A stretch of 64,000 nt of DNA from Paralteromonas sediminis (GTDB taxonomy: Bacteria > Pseudomonadota > Gammaproteobacteria > Enterobacterales > Alteromonadaceae), in the NCBI RefSeq assembly GCF_003820355.1, contig NZ_RPOK01000004.1:558001-622000 (forward strand), given 5' to 3'. Made by a program: the position numbers and the translations under genes. Under the pieces are notes generated by a model. It ran no database searches, was not told where the DNA came from, and saw only the letters and a list, made by a program, of their open reading frames with translations. Shown in pieces: positions 29,301 to 39,934 of the stretch. Each line of letters begins with the position of its first letter. The first letter of the stretch is position 1.

Positions 29301-30193
29301 AGGCGATCGGCTTCTTCCGCATCCACGGTCAGCCCTATATCGTACTCTTTGGCTTTGAGACACAATGCTTTAAGCCGAGCGGGTATCTCTGTCATGACTC
29401 GCTCGTAGTGGGTCCACTCATACCTTGGGTGTATCGCCGATAATTTTACCGAAATGCCGGGAGAAAGGCGGGGTCCTTTTGATTTGGCCGCCTTGCCGAT
29501 AACGTCGATGGCTTTCATGTAAGCGTCGTAATAACGGTTGGCATCTTCCATGGTACGTGCACCTTCGCCGAGCATGTCATAGGAATACACATAACCTTTT
29601 TGCTCTTTCTCTTCAGCACGCTTCACCGCATCCTGAATGTTTTCTCCCATGACAAACTGACGCCCCATTACTTTCATAGCAATGTTCATCGCGCGACGTA
29701 TGACCGGCTCACCCAAGCGTCCCAGGGTTTTTTTCAACAATCCGAACTGCTCTTTCTTTCGCTTATCGGAATAATTCACCATGTTGCCGGTGAACAAGAG
29801 GCCCCAAGACGACGCGTTTACAAACAACGAGTCGCTGTTGCCTAAATGCGGTGTCCATTGTCCCTGGGAGAGCTTGTCGCGGATCAGCTCATCTTGCGTC
29901 GCTTTATCGGGTACACGCAACAAGGCTTCGGCCAAACACATAAGCACAACGCCTTCGGCAGTAGATAACGAATACTCGTTTAACAGGGCATCAACACCGC
30001 CATGTCCTTCTTGCTCTTGTCTGATCCTGAGCACCATTTTACGCGCACGCTCCCAGGCACGACTGCGAGCTCGCGGGTTAACTTCGGCTTCTGGCAGGAT
30101 TGTATCAACCGCTTTTTCTTCGCTGATGCGGTAATAGTCCCGAATGGTTTGACGCAATGGCGTTGCGTGCAAAATTTCGTCGTTTAAAAGCAT
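26393..30193 (-). CDS. putA: bifunctional proline dehydrogenase / P5C dehydrogenase
   Basis: Oxidises proline to glutamate in two steps. The 1266-residue protein has the FAD proline dehydrogenase barrel (about 80-470; VSVKLSAIHPRYE, MVRLVKGAYWD), the aldehyde dehydrogenase domain (about 580-1030; SPWNFPLAIF, catalytic Cys in SAGQRCSALRVL) and a C-terminal ALDH-like flap (about 1060-1266, ending ASGGNTSLMTL). It lacks the N-terminal ribbon-helix-helix of E. coli PutA, since the frame opens with LLNDEILHATPLRQ. It is therefore an enzyme without autorepressor activity, and another regulator must control it. Confidence 0.96.
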   Translation of the reverse strand: MLLNDEILHATPLRQTIRDYYRISEEKAVDTILPEAEVNPRARSRAWERARKMVLRIRQEQEGHGGVDALLNEYSLSTAEGVVLMCLAEALLRVPDKATQDELIRDKLSQGQWTPHLGNSDSLFVNASSWGLLFTGNMVNYSDKRKKEQFGLLKKTLGRLGEPVIRRAMNIAMKVMGRQFVMGENIQDAVKRAEEKEQKGYVYSYDMLGEGARTMEDANRYYDAYMKAIDVIGKAAKSKGPRLSPGISVKLSAIHPRYEWTHYERVMTEIPARLKALCLKAKEYDIGLTVDAEEADRLDISLDIIETVFRDPDLAGWDGFGLAVQAYQKRALYVIEWLRELSLDVGRRIMVRLVKGAYWDTEIKLTQQAGLEDFPVFTRKSSTDVSYHACANRLLDYRDSIYPQFATHNAYTASVIIELAGDDKEGFEFQCLHGMGDTLYDQVVSDEKIQCRVYAPVGIHEDLLAYLVRRLLENGANSSFVNAIVDDTKAVETLLEDPVEKTQRLTQKANAQISQPIALYAPERDNSKGIDIADINAMNQLKQDVTRFATKHQQDINSVPESAVPVLNPANLSDAVGFHQYDSETSMVEKLDKVSEGFSSWSQLSVEERAAILNRTADALERHMPELITLCIREAGKVTQDSIDEVREAVDFCRYYAVRATELSADDRLAPRGVILAISPWNFPLAIFLGQVVAALVTGNTVIAKPAEQTSLIALRAVDIMREVGLPDNALQLIVAPGKGVGELLLPDQRIQGVMFTGSTQTGTLISQTLAKRGTEQLPLIAETGGQNCMIVDSTALPEQVVDDVVHSGFQSAGQRCSALRVLFLQEEIADHVITMLKGAMKELHIGDPSVLSTDIGPVIDEKALRALLAHESNMKDKAKLLYQCPLPKACENGTFYPPTLYEIDSIDVLQKEVFGPVVHVVRFKAKDLDNVVDAINGTGFGLTMGVHSRIEERATDLARRSRAGNVYINRNMIGAIVGVQPFGGRGLSGTGPKAGGPNYLTRLMVEKATPQPTQLASGDDIDDALSGDQRAADDAAAMMLEAQHADNGWRGKKLIDRISMVRQLLAKVAQVDIVEELADDLNRTLATARGQLIAVEKRMAKPKVLPGPTGESNMLYLEPRGALVCFADREVTFEYWTLSIVTALATGNTVVAVVSDLFYEEAKAFRDKFVDVGAEKGVFQVARLAHLEALLRDPSLAGVVVDSNTQRTADITAMLADREGAILPVITAEYSDKLIMRLLTEKTVSIDTTASGGNTSLMTLDESEE

Positions 30194-30255
30194 TTTATGT
30201 CCGATAACGTCGTAGGTTTTTCTTTAAAAAAACATTAGCTTCGGAGGGTTCAAGA

Positions 30256-30426
30256 ATACGTTCAAGAAACGCAACTCAACGCCAACACCTAGGCCTCATT
30301 GTCTTGTTGATTATTATTGTTTTAGTGCTCCTCAACAATCACGCATTGTACCAACAAAACAAGAGGTTAAAAGAGAAGTCTTTCGACAGTAAGGTCATAA
30401 TGTTGAAAGAGCGTACAGCTTTTTGA
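30256..30426 (+). CDS. possible small single-TM protein with an AUA start
   Basis: An open frame of 56 codons in the 383-bp gap between putA and ftsB. GGAGG at 30243-30247 lies 8 bases upstream of ATA at 30256; there is no ATG, GTG or TTG at that place. The product would have a basic N-terminus (RSRNATQRQH), a strongly hydrophobic helix (LGLIVLLIIIVLVLLN) and a charged tail, as expected for a small inner-membrane protein. It may be a non-canonical start, a start further inside (TTG at about 30304), or chance. The remaining gap (30427-30576) shows nothing convincing. Confidence 0.3.
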   Translation: MRSRNATQRQHLGLIVLLIIIVLVLLNNHALYQQNKRLKEKSFDSKVIMLKERTAF

Positions 30427-30576
30427 ACTATCAATCACGAAGGTGCCAAAGCAAGATAAAAGTACACAGCAGTGCTCAGGCATACAGGAAGTAGTTGCGC
30501 AACGCGGTAAACTGCTGAACAATGGAAGGTATAGAGGCATAATACGTTCTAAACTGTTTAACTGTTAGCAAAGGCT

Positions 30577-30861
30577 ATGTTGCGCGATAAGTGGGTGAAT
30601 ATTCTACTGGTGACTTGTTTTATCCTTCTCCAAGCTCGTTTGTGGTTTGGCAAACACAGCGTGCCCGACTATCAAAACCTGACTGATAAAGTGGCCCAAC
30701 AAGCACAGCAAAATGCCAACCTTACACAGCGCAACGCGTTGCTAAAAGCTGACATTGAAGATTTAACGCTTGGCATGGACGCAATAGAAGAAAGGGCCAG
30801 AAGTGAACTAGGACTGATTAAGCAAGGCGAAACGTTTTACCGCATTTTACCCAGTGACTAA
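30577..30861 (+). CDS. ftsB: cell division protein FtsB
   Basis: Divisome protein that forms a complex with FtsL and FtsQ. The 94 residues comprise a short cytoplasmic N-terminus, one TM helix (NILLVTCFILLQARLWFG) and a periplasmic coiled coil (about 33-65), ending ARSELGLIKQGETFYRIL, which is characteristic. The ispD gene follows by 2 bp, the standard order. Confidence 0.95.
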   Translation: MLRDKWVNILLVTCFILLQARLWFGKHSVPDYQNLTDKVAQQAQQNANLTQRNALLKADIEDLTLGMDAIEERARSELGLIKQGETFYRILPSD

Positions 30862-30863
30862 CC

Positions 30864-31553
30864 ATGAATTCACGTCATATCGTCGCCGTTGTCCCCGCAG
30901 CAGGCATCGGCACCCGTATGCAATCAGACATACCCAAGCAATATCTGACACTGCACGGCAAAACTATTTTAGAACACACACTGGAAAGGCTTTCCTCTCA
31001 TTCGCTTGTTGATTCTGTTGTGGTTGCTATTCATCCCGATGACCGCCTGTTTTTTAATTTGCCCATTTCACGGCATGTTAAGATCAGCACAGTAACAGGT
31101 GGCAGTGAGCGAAGTGAGTCTGTGAGCAATGCGTTGCAAGCGCTGCCACATGACAGTTGGGCTCTGGTACACGATGCCGCTCGGCCATGCGTCTGCCAAA
31201 AAGACATCACACGCCTTATTGACACCGAAGATTTAAGTCCAACAATCGGTGCAATTCTGGCCTCACCGGTGAGTGATACACTCAAGCGGGGTAGCGATGG
31301 GTATGTGTCTGATACCGTTGACCGCAGCCAACTTTGGCGGGCATTGACCCCACAGTTTTTCCACGCTCATACCCTGCTGAATGCATACCGGCAAGCTCAT
31401 CTGAATCATTTAACCGTGACCGATGAGGCTTCAGCCATGGAGCTCGCAGGGCACAAGGTCAAGCTGATTAACGGACACGCTGGCAATATAAAAATTACAC
31501 ATCCCGATGATTTATCGCTTGCCGCATTTTATTTACAACAGGAGAGTGACTAA
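30864..31553 (+). CDS. ispD: MEP cytidylyltransferase IspD
   Basis: Third step of the non-mevalonate isoprenoid pathway: MEP + CTP to CDP-ME. The 229-residue protein has the nucleotide-binding [26 protein letters not shown], and [10 protein letters not shown]. The stop overlaps the ispF start by one base, so the two enzymes are coupled. Confidence 0.96.
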   Translation: MNSRHIVAVVPAAGIGTRMQSDIPKQYLTLHGKTILEHTLERLSSHSLVDSVVVAIHPDDRLFFNLPISRHVKISTVTGGSERSESVSNALQALPHDSWALVHDAARPCVCQKDITRLIDTEDLSPTIGAILASPVSDTLKRGSDGYVSDTVDRSQLWRALTPQFFHAHTLLNAYRQAHLNHLTVTDEASAMELAGHKVKLINGHAGNIKITHPDDLSLAAFYLQQESD

Positions 31554-32020
31554 TGCGAATTGGCCACGGATATGACGTACACGCTTTTGGCGGTGAGGGC
31601 CCCATCACCATTGGTGGCACACGCATTGCCTACGATCAGGGCTTAGTGGCTCATTCTGATGGCGATGTGCTGCTACATGCATTGTGTGATGCCTTGCTGG
31701 GCGCAGCCGCGTTAGGTGATATTGGCAAACATTTTCCCGACACCGATGACGCCTACAAAGGCGCAGATAGCCGCGCGTTACTTCGCCATGTGATCGCAAC
31801 ACTGGCACAACATGATTATCAGCTGGTCAATGCTGATATGACCATTATTGCACAAGCGCCTAAGATGGCTCCGCATATTGAAACCATGCGCACTAAGATC
31901 GCACAAGATTGTAAGGTTGAACTCAATGCGATTAACGTGAAGGCCACCACCACAGAAAAACTTGGCTTTACAGGTCGCAAAGAAGGCATCGCAGCACATG
32001 CGGTGGTGTTAATACAGTGA
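31553..32020 (+). CDS. ispF: MEcPP synthase IspF
   Basis: Fifth step of the MEP pathway, cyclising CDP-ME2P. 155 residues with zinc ligands in GYDVHAF and [18 protein letters not shown] and the conserved FPDTD and [17 protein letters not shown]. Standard trimer-forming family length. ispD is directly upstream and truD directly downstream. Confidence 0.97.
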   Translation: MRIGHGYDVHAFGGEGPITIGGTRIAYDQGLVAHSDGDVLLHALCDALLGAAALGDIGKHFPDTDDAYKGADSRALLRHVIATLAQHDYQLVNADMTIIAQAPKMAPHIETMRTKIAQDCKVELNAINVKATTTEKLGFTGRKEGIAAHAVVLIQ

Positions 32021-32025
32021 CAGCC

Positions 32026-33093
32026 ATGACATTTTCAGAATGGCAGCACAACTTGGGGCGCCCTGTTGCCTCTGGCTTACTTAAACAATACATAGAAGAC
32101 TTCGTTGTTACTGAAGACCTGGGTTATGCTCCCAGTGGCGACGGCGAACACGTGTTTTTATGGGTAGAAAAGCAAGGCCAGAACACCGCATTTGTGGCCG
32201 AACAACTGGCAAAACAAACCGGTCTGCCGCTGCGTAATGTAACCTATGCAGGGCGAAAAGATAAATTTGCGCTCACCCGACAGTGGTTTGGTTTGCACGC
32301 GCCCAAAGGCATAGCCATGTCGCCAGAGACGCTTCGCATTGAAGGCGTTACCGTATTGTCACACACGCGACATCACAAAAAACTGCGCGTAGGCGGATTA
32401 AAAGGCAATCATTTTTCACTCACCTTGCGCGGCATTGACGATATCGATGCCACCATCGCGCGCTTGGAAACAGTCAAACATCAAGGTGTACCCAATTACT
32501 TTGGCGATCAACGTTTTGGCGTGCGCCGAAACGATGACGGAACGGTTTCTATGGGAGGTACCCTGACACTGGCTATGCGAATGGTTGAGGGCGAAGTAAT
32601 TCGCAACCGCAATAAACGCAACATGGCCATTTCAGCGCTGCGAAGTGCCCTGTTCAACACCTTGGTTAGCGAACGTATTCAAGCCGGTATGTTTGATCAG
32701 GTTTACCTAGGTGATGCTTGCTCGCTGCAGGGTTCAAACAGCTTTTTTATCGCTACCGAAGACACTCTTTCTGACAGCAATAGCCGTTATATTGCCAAAG
32801 ATTTATCGCCTTCAGCGCCACTCGTAGGTGAAGGTGAAAACCCAACAAAAGAGATGGTTGGTGAGTGGGAAAGCAGTATCATCGAACGCTACCAACGACT
32901 GGCAGACAGCCTCAAAGCGGCAGGCGTAAAAACGCTTAGACGGGCCATTAAAGTGTGGCCTGAAAACCTCACCTGGCAGCGTGACAATGACACCCTAATT
33001 GTGGGTTTTGGGTTACCGTCTGGGTGCTTTGCTACTTCAGTGTTACGAGAATGTATCAACCTCAATGAAACACAGGAATCGGGAAACGAATAG
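32026..33093 (+). CDS. truD: tRNA pseudouridine-13 synthase TruD
   Basis: Forms pseudouridine 13 in tRNA-Glu. The catalytic Asp is in [27 protein letters not shown] and [17 protein letters not shown] are family motifs. I start at the ATG at 32026 (355 aa). An in-frame GTG at 32017 overlaps the ispF stop and cannot be excluded. surE starts one base after its stop. Confidence 0.94.
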   Translation: MTFSEWQHNLGRPVASGLLKQYIEDFVVTEDLGYAPSGDGEHVFLWVEKQGQNTAFVAEQLAKQTGLPLRNVTYAGRKDKFALTRQWFGLHAPKGIAMSPETLRIEGVTVLSHTRHHKKLRVGGLKGNHFSLTLRGIDDIDATIARLETVKHQGVPNYFGDQRFGVRRNDDGTVSMGGTLTLAMRMVEGEVIRNRNKRNMAISALRSALFNTLVSERIQAGMFDQVYLGDACSLQGSNSFFIATEDTLSDSNSRYIAKDLSPSAPLVGEGENPTKEMVGEWESSIIERYQRLADSLKAAGVKTLRRAIKVWPENLTWQRDNDTLIVGFGLPSGCFATSVLRECINLNETQESGNE

Positions 33094-33094
33094 A

Positions 33095-33841
33095 ATGCGC
33101 ATACTTTTAAGTAATGACGATGGTGTATTTGCCCACGGACTGAGCGTGCTATTCACGCAGCTAAGCGGCAGCCATGATTTAACCGTTATTGCCCCCGACC
33201 GCAATTGCAGTGGTGCCAGTAATGCACTATCACTGCACACTCCCCTTCGAATTCAAAAAATGCATAATAATTTTTATTCCGTGAACGGCACTCCGTCAGA
33301 TTGTGTACATTTAGGTATAAACCAATTCATGTCAGAAGACCCTGAACTGGTCATATCTGGTATTAACCACGGCGCCAACCTGGGTGATGATGTGATATAT
33401 TCTGGTACCGTTGCAGCTGCAACAGAGGGACGCTATATGGGGTTGCCTGCCATCGCAGTTTCCTTGGCCAGTAAGCAAGGCAAACATTTTGAGACTGCAG
33501 CCAGGGTAGTCGCTGACATCGTTCAAAAGCTACCGGCACATCCTCTGCCTGCGAATCAAATTTTGAATGTGAATGTTCCTGACGTACCCTATGAGGCACT
33601 AAAGGGCGTACAGGTAACGCGCATGGGTCGCCGTCATCGCGCAGAAACCATGGTACGTGATACAGACCCCTTTGGCAGACCGCTCTACTGGTATGGGCCA
33701 GTTGGCAGTGAGCAAGACGCTGGAGAAGGAACAGATTTTTATGCGGTAACCCACGGTTACGCGTCGGTTACCCCACTAAGTGTTGATATGACGGCTTACG
33801 ATAGCCTCAGTGATTTAAGTAATTGGCTGGACAGTAAATGA
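33095..33841 (+). CDS. surE: 5'/3'-nucleotidase SurE
   Basis: Metal-dependent nucleoside monophosphate phosphatase linked to stress survival. The 248-residue protein begins [14 protein letters not shown] with the metal-binding Asp pair and has [20 protein letters not shown]. The start at 33095 fits the family; the open frame extends further upstream inside truD but that part is not homologous. Its stop overlaps pcm by 4 bases (ATGA). Confidence 0.95.
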   Translation: MRILLSNDDGVFAHGLSVLFTQLSGSHDLTVIAPDRNCSGASNALSLHTPLRIQKMHNNFYSVNGTPSDCVHLGINQFMSEDPELVISGINHGANLGDDVIYSGTVAAATEGRYMGLPAIAVSLASKQGKHFETAARVVADIVQKLPAHPLPANQILNVNVPDVPYEALKGVQVTRMGRRHRAETMVRDTDPFGRPLYWYGPVGSEQDAGEGTDFYAVTHGYASVTPLSVDMTAYDSLSDLSNWLDSK

Positions 33842-34473
33842 GAATAACACGCCGAGGTGAGTCACTTGCGCAAGTGCTCGCTACAGAAGGGATCAGTAAT
33901 CAAGCTGTGCTTAAAGCCATTGCGAGCACACCGCGGGAATTATTTTTGCCAGAGGCACTAAAACACAAGGCCTACCAAAATACCGCACTCCCGATTGGCC
34001 AAGGGCAAACTATATCTCAGCCCTATATTGTAGCCAAAATGACCGAACTATTGCTAAATGCCGCCAAAAAGCCAGAAAAAGTGCTAGAAATAGGTACCGG
34101 CTCTGGATATCAAACGGCTATTCTTGCACAGATCGTTAATCAGGTTTTCAGTGTAGAACGCATCAAATCGCTGCAGTTTCAAGCCAAACGACGTATGAAC
34201 CAACTAGACCTCCACAATGTTTCAATGAAGCATGGTGATGGCTGGCAAGGCTGGCCCAGCAAGGGCAATTACGATGCCATCATCGTAACGGCAGCTGCTG
34301 CTGCACTTCCTGAAGTCTTATGTGATCAATTGAATGAGGGCGGACGCTTGATTGTACCCGTGGGTGAAATGCAGCAATCTCTGTTATGTATTGACAAAAT
34401 TGATGGCGAGCTAAGCACTGACACAATCGAAGCGGTAAGGTTTGTTCCCCTAGTGGCAGGTGCCATTCAATGA
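33838..34473 (+). CDS. pcm: protein-L-isoaspartate O-methyltransferase
   Basis: Repairs isoaspartyl residues in aged proteins with SAM. 211 residues with the SAM-binding [32 protein letters not shown] for substrate binding, and GGRLIVPVG. Coupled to surE by overlap and followed by nlpD, whose 5' end lies in or near its 3' end. Confidence 0.96.
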   Translation: MRITRRGESLAQVLATEGISNQAVLKAIASTPRELFLPEALKHKAYQNTALPIGQGQTISQPYIVAKMTELLLNAAKKPEKVLEIGTGSGYQTAILAQIVNQVFSVERIKSLQFQAKRRMNQLDLHNVSMKHGDGWQGWPSKGNYDAIIVTAAAAALPEVLCDQLNEGGRLIVPVGEMQQSLLCIDKIDGELSTDTIEAVRFVPLVAGAIQ

Positions 34474-34498
34474 TCGCTTCCACACTGCGTTGGTAATT

Positions 34499-35323
34499 GT
34501 GAAACATTGGCTCTTAGCGTTAGCCACTGTTCTAATAGTATCAGGGTGCAGCAGCCGAAAAGCGCCTGCGCCATTGTCCATTCTCAATAGCCAACCAGAG
34601 CACATTCCTTCAGCATTCGACGTAGAGACCTATGAAGTTGTGGCAGGCGACACTTTGTTTGCCGTTGCGTGGTACAGCGGGAATGATTATCGCGATCTGG
34701 CGAAATGGAACAATATTTATCCTCCATACACCCTCTCAATAGGACAAAAATTGCAATTAAGGCCTCCTGAGGCGCAAACAGTAGCAAAAAACCCCAGTGG
34801 TCGTACCAGCGAAAAATCTCATAAAACACCTGTTGCAAGTTCTAAAAAGCAGGCGTATGGTGGAAATCAAGAGGTGGTTAATAAACGAACATCTGTTCCG
34901 AATGACGCTGCCACCACAACACCAAAGATAGGCGAATTCCCCGCAAGGGTAGCCAAATGGACATGGCCCGCTCAAGGAAAAGTTATTGAGCGCTTTAAAG
35001 CTAAAGGTGATGTAAACAAGGGAATTGACATTCAAGCTTCCAAGGGCTCGCCCATCGTTGCCGCTGCAGCTGGCAGGGTAGTTTATACGGGCAGTGCATT
35101 ACGTGGATACGGTAATCTAATAATAATAAAACACACCGATACATTTTTGAGCGCTTATGCTCACAATGACCGCATTTTGGTTAACGAGCGTGAGTGGGTG
35201 GCAGCCGGACAACAGATTGCCACCATGGGGAATAGCGGAACAAATTTGGTAAAACTTCACTTTGAAGTTCGGTATCGCGGGAAGTCACTTGACCCTATGC
35301 GTTACCTACCGTCACAACAATAA
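34499..35323 (+). CDS. nlpD: LysM-LytM lipoprotein NlpD
   Basis: Outer-membrane lipoprotein that activates the amidase AmiC at the septum. From GTG at 34499 the protein starts with a basic-hydrophobic signal and a lipobox LIVSGC (Cys17); TTG 34490 or GTG 34460 are alternative starts. LysM (YEVVAGDTLFAVAWYSG to SIGQKLQL) spans about 45-90, and a LytM/M23 domain fills the C-terminal 120 residues. Its metal site is degenerate (GIDI instead of GxDH), as expected for a non-enzymatic activator. rpoS follows. Confidence 0.93.
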   Translation: MKHWLLALATVLIVSGCSSRKAPAPLSILNSQPEHIPSAFDVETYEVVAGDTLFAVAWYSGNDYRDLAKWNNIYPPYTLSIGQKLQLRPPEAQTVAKNPSGRTSEKSHKTPVASSKKQAYGGNQEVVNKRTSVPNDAATTTPKIGEFPARVAKWTWPAQGKVIERFKAKGDVNKGIDIQASKGSPIVAAAAGRVVYTGSALRGYGNLIIIKHTDTFLSAYAHNDRILVNEREWVAAGQQIATMGNSGTNLVKLHFEVRYRGKSLDPMRYLPSQQ

Positions 35324-35391
35324 CAAGAAATAATAATAAGAAATGACAGGAGCAATAACACATTAACAAAATTTGAGCAGGAGATGCAGTT

Positions 35392-36393
35392 GTGAAAAAC
35401 CAAGACGCTGTGATCGAAGCTGTACCAAACGATAAGTCTATCGAGGCAGATTTAGGCCTCGACGAGTTCAAAGAAAGTGAAACTGCATCAGAGGCAGACA
35501 CTGTCGAAGAATCTCAAAGCTCTCTATTCAATCAAGAAGCAAACAGTAAAAATCTGGATGCTACCCAACTTTATTTAGGTGAAATTGGCTATTCTCCGCT
35601 GCTAAGTGCAGAAGAAGAAGTATATTTTGCCCGACGCGCATTGAAAGGCTGTGAAGCCTCCCGCAAACGAATGATTGTCAGTAACTTACGACTGGTGGTG
35701 AAAATTGCACGCCGTTACAACAATCGTGGTCTAGCACTGTTAGATTTAATTGAGGAAGGCAATTTAGGCCTCATCCGCGCAGTAGAGAAGTTCGACCCAG
35801 AACGCGGTTTCCGCTTCTCGACCTATGCAACCTGGTGGATACGCCAGACCATAGAACGCGCCATCATGAACCAAACACGTACCATACGCTTACCCATACA
35901 TGTTGTAAAAGAACTGAATGTGTATCTGCGAACTGCGCGTGAACTGTCACAAAAGCTCGACCACGAGCCCTCTGCAGAGGAAATAGCACAAGCATTAGAC
36001 AAGCCAATTGATGATGTTAGCAAAATGCTGCGACTGAACGAGCGTATTACTTCTGTTGACACACCTATTGGGGGTGAAAACGACAAAGCCTTGCTTGATG
36101 TGATTGCCGACGAGCACGACTGTGGCCCTGAAGATAATCTTCAAGAAAACGACATCAAGAGTAATATCGTAAAATGGCTAGGCGAACTCAACCCCAAACA
36201 GCGGGAAGTGCTGGCAAGGCGCTTCGGCCTAATGGGATACGAGCCCTCAACCCTTGAAGATGTGGGGGCAGAAATTGGCCTGACCCGGGAAAGAGTAAGA
36301 CAAATTCAGGTAGAAGCACTGCGTCGCCTTAAAGATATTCTGAGCCATCAAGGTCTCAGTATAGAGAGTCTGTTTGACCGCATGAGTGTTTAG
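35392..36393 (+). CDS. rpoS: stationary-phase sigma factor RpoS
   Basis: Sigma-38, directing RNA polymerase to general stress and stationary-phase promoters. 333 residues: region 1.2 ([15 protein letters not shown]), region 2 ([33 protein letters not shown]), region 3 ([17 protein letters not shown]) and region 4 with HTH ([20 protein letters not shown]). Start is GTG at 35392 with AGGAGA upstream. Synteny nlpD-rpoS is classical; in E. coli the main rpoS promoter is inside nlpD. Confidence 0.97.
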   Translation: MKNQDAVIEAVPNDKSIEADLGLDEFKESETASEADTVEESQSSLFNQEANSKNLDATQLYLGEIGYSPLLSAEEEVYFARRALKGCEASRKRMIVSNLRLVVKIARRYNNRGLALLDLIEEGNLGLIRAVEKFDPERGFRFSTYATWWIRQTIERAIMNQTRTIRLPIHVVKELNVYLRTARELSQKLDHEPSAEEIAQALDKPIDDVSKMLRLNERITSVDTPIGGENDKALLDVIADEHDCGPEDNLQENDIKSNIVKWLGELNPKQREVLARRFGLMGYEPSTLEDVGAEIGLTRERVRQIQVEALRRLKDILSHQGLSIESLFDRMSV

Positions 36394-36397
36394 ATTG

Positions 36398-36422
36398 AAA
36401 CCGCGCTCAGGCGCGGTTTTTT
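36398..36422 (+). terminator. rpoS terminator
   Basis: A 9-bp stem AAACCGCGC/GCGCGGTTT with a TCAG loop runs straight into a T-run, 5 bases after the rpoS stop. Confidence 0.93.
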
Positions 36423-36437
36423 ATTTGAGCATTACGC

Positions 36438-36965
36438 ATGACACCACCCCGTAAACGCGTTAGACGACTTTGGCTGTCAGGCATTGTTGCAACCGTTTTT
36501 TATGGTGGTTGGAGTTTTTTCGCCAACCAACTTGTTAGCAACGACCTGCAATTGGTAATCCGCTCAGCGCTGGTGCAAGGCTTGTATAGCGGGGGTGTGA
36601 CGCTGTTGTTTACCTGGCTGTTGGAAACTACCTATGCAAAGGTTGGCACCCGGCATTTCTCTTTTGCTTTTGTGGTGCCTCTGGTTTGCCTGCCGCACAG
36701 CCCTTCTGAGCATGCTCACTATATAAGACAAAGCTTCAATCGCGTACTGAGCGACGCTGCAAACTGGTTTAAGGGCACATGCTGGCCAGCCGTTTTTGTT
36801 GCGCCTCTTTTGCCTCTGCTTATTCAATCTACCTTGGTCGTAGGCGTAAACGTGGTTAACGCCACCCCTAATTTATGGCTCACTGTCGCGCCTTCGATAT
36901 TTTTCAGTGGGTTATATGGTTACCTGTATACACTGGCACTGTATAAAAAACGTAACCAAGAGTAA
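36438..36965 (+). CDS. hypothetical inner-membrane protein
   Basis: 175 residues with a strongly basic N-terminus (PPRKRVRRLW) and about four TM helices (12-30, 45-63, 115-135, 145-165). The loop LPHSPSEHAHYIRQSFN between helices 2 and 3 is polar. Family not recognised. It lies behind the rpoS terminator and converges with folA, ending 2 bp from it. Confidence 0.7.
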   Translation: MTPPRKRVRRLWLSGIVATVFYGGWSFFANQLVSNDLQLVIRSALVQGLYSGGVTLLFTWLLETTYAKVGTRHFSFAFVVPLVCLPHSPSEHAHYIRQSFNRVLSDAANWFKGTCWPAVFVAPLLPLLIQSTLVVGVNVVNATPNLWLTVAPSIFFSGLYGYLYTLALYKKRNQE

Positions 36966-36967
36966 AT

Positions 36968-38777
<1,810 letters not shown>

Positions 38778-38878
38778 TAACCATGTTCTGCGCTCGCTAA
38801 AAAGCATAGATTCACAAATCTACCATTAGCCAAACTCTATAATTAATTTCGAAGAAATTTGGCAAACCTGCTTGCGAA

Positions 38879-38996
38879 GCACTGAATGGGAGAAGGGTTT
38901 TGTTTTCTGCCCCTCTAAGGCATGGATGCCGAAGCGGAGCCCCCATGGATGGGTGCACGGCGTGGCAGAAAACAAAACCCTTCTCCTATTTAGTGC
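38879..38996. repeat. large palindromic element B
   Basis: Arms of 33 bp (38879-38911 and 38964-38996), complementary with two mismatches, flank a 52-bp core (38912-38963). The reverse complement of this core matches the core of element A over most of its length (ACGCC, ACCCATCCATGGGGGCTC, TCGGCATCCATGCCT). Such core-plus-variable-arm structure points to a repeat family of the genome. The remaining bases of this 492-bp gap (38626-39117) hold no gene that I can see. Confidence 0.85.
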
Positions 38997-39062
38997 GTGT
39001 TTATTCAAACAGCCAAAACAAGTTATTAAAGTCTAGCTATGCCTTAAAATAAGACAAGCATA

Positions 39063-39088
39063 AAAAACCCCGCATCAGCGGGGTTTTT
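39063..39088. terminator. terminator of rplU-rpmA
   Basis: An 11-bp stem AAAAACCCCGC/GCGGGGTTTTT with an ATCA loop, about 30 bp after the rpmA stop on the minus strand, with T-runs in either direction. Confidence 0.92.
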
Positions 39089-39117
39089 CAATTCTTTCAG
39101 GGAAACCCCGAACCAAA

Positions 39118-39375
39118 TTACTCAGCTACGATGCTTACGTATTTACGGTTCTTAGGACCCTTCACTTCAAACTGAACCTTGCCGTCTTTAAGTGCAAACA
39201 AAGTATGGTCTTTACCGATACCCATGTTGTCACCAGCGTGGAACTTAGTACCACGTTGTCTAACGATGATGTTGCCTGCAAGCACAGATTGACCGCCAAA
39301 GCGCTTCACGCCAAGACGTTTACTTTCTGAATCACGACCGTTTTTGGTACTACCACCAGCCTTTTTGTGTGCCAT
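39118..39375 (-). CDS. rpmA: 50S ribosomal protein L27
   Basis: 85 residues; N-terminus [21 protein letters not shown] and [21 protein letters not shown] are diagnostic. The N-terminal tail reaches the peptidyl transferase centre. Separated by 15 bp from rplU upstream. Unlike in E. coli, obgE is separated from it by a terminator and two palindromes. Confidence 0.98.
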   Translation of the reverse strand: MAHKKAGGSTKNGRDSESKRLGVKRFGGQSVLAGNIIVRQRGTKFHAGDNMGIGKDHTLFALKDGKVQFEVKGPKNRKYVSIVAE

Positions 39376-39390
39376 GTGTTCGTGCTCCTA

Positions 39391-39702
39391 TTATGCGCTA
39401 ATGCCTGTGATCTTCACTTCAGTGAACCACTGACGATGACCCATTTGTTTACGTGAATGCTTACGACGACGGAACTTGACGATTTTAACTTTATCGCCAC
39501 GTCCGTGCGTAACAACTTCAGCTGTTACCTTAGCACCCGCTACAGCAGGTGTACCGATTTTAACGTCGTCGCCATTGCTTACCATCAGGATGTTGTCGAA
39601 CTCAACAGTTTCACCCGGGGCAACTTCAATCTTTTCCAGACGAACGGTTTGACCTTCGGCCACACGGTGTTGTTTACCACCACTTTGGAAAACCGCGTAC
39701 AT
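39391..39702 (-). CDS. rplU: 50S ribosomal protein L21
   Basis: 103 residues starting [14 protein letters not shown], with [20 protein letters not shown] near the C-terminus. First gene of the rplU-rpmA operon; divergent from ispB across 232 bp that must carry both promoters, though I cannot single out a strong consensus. Confidence 0.98.
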   Translation of the reverse strand: MYAVFQSGGKQHRVAEGQTVRLEKIEVAPGETVEFDNILMVSNGDDVKIGTPAVAGAKVTAEVVTHGRGDKVKIVKFRRRKHSRKQMGHRQWFTEVKITGISA

Positions 39703-39934
39703 ATCTTACTCCGCTCTGCGTCTCTTGACGCTTCATTTCAAAAACAGGGCGCGAATTGTACGTGAAAGGATTTTCGATAACAAGCCCGATATCATAGAAA
39801 AATGATTATTTTTTACCCTTTTTACAAGTTTCTTCTAACAAATGCCTAAAAGTTACAGCCATAGGTGGCTTACGCAGCCATTTTCGGTACAATCACGACC
39901 AATCATTTACACTTCATTCGGGTAATGTTTTTGC

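Noticed and set aside
32999-33094. Longer SurE beginning inside truD
   Set aside because: The family begins at [10 protein letters not shown]; the upstream part is a shadow of truD.
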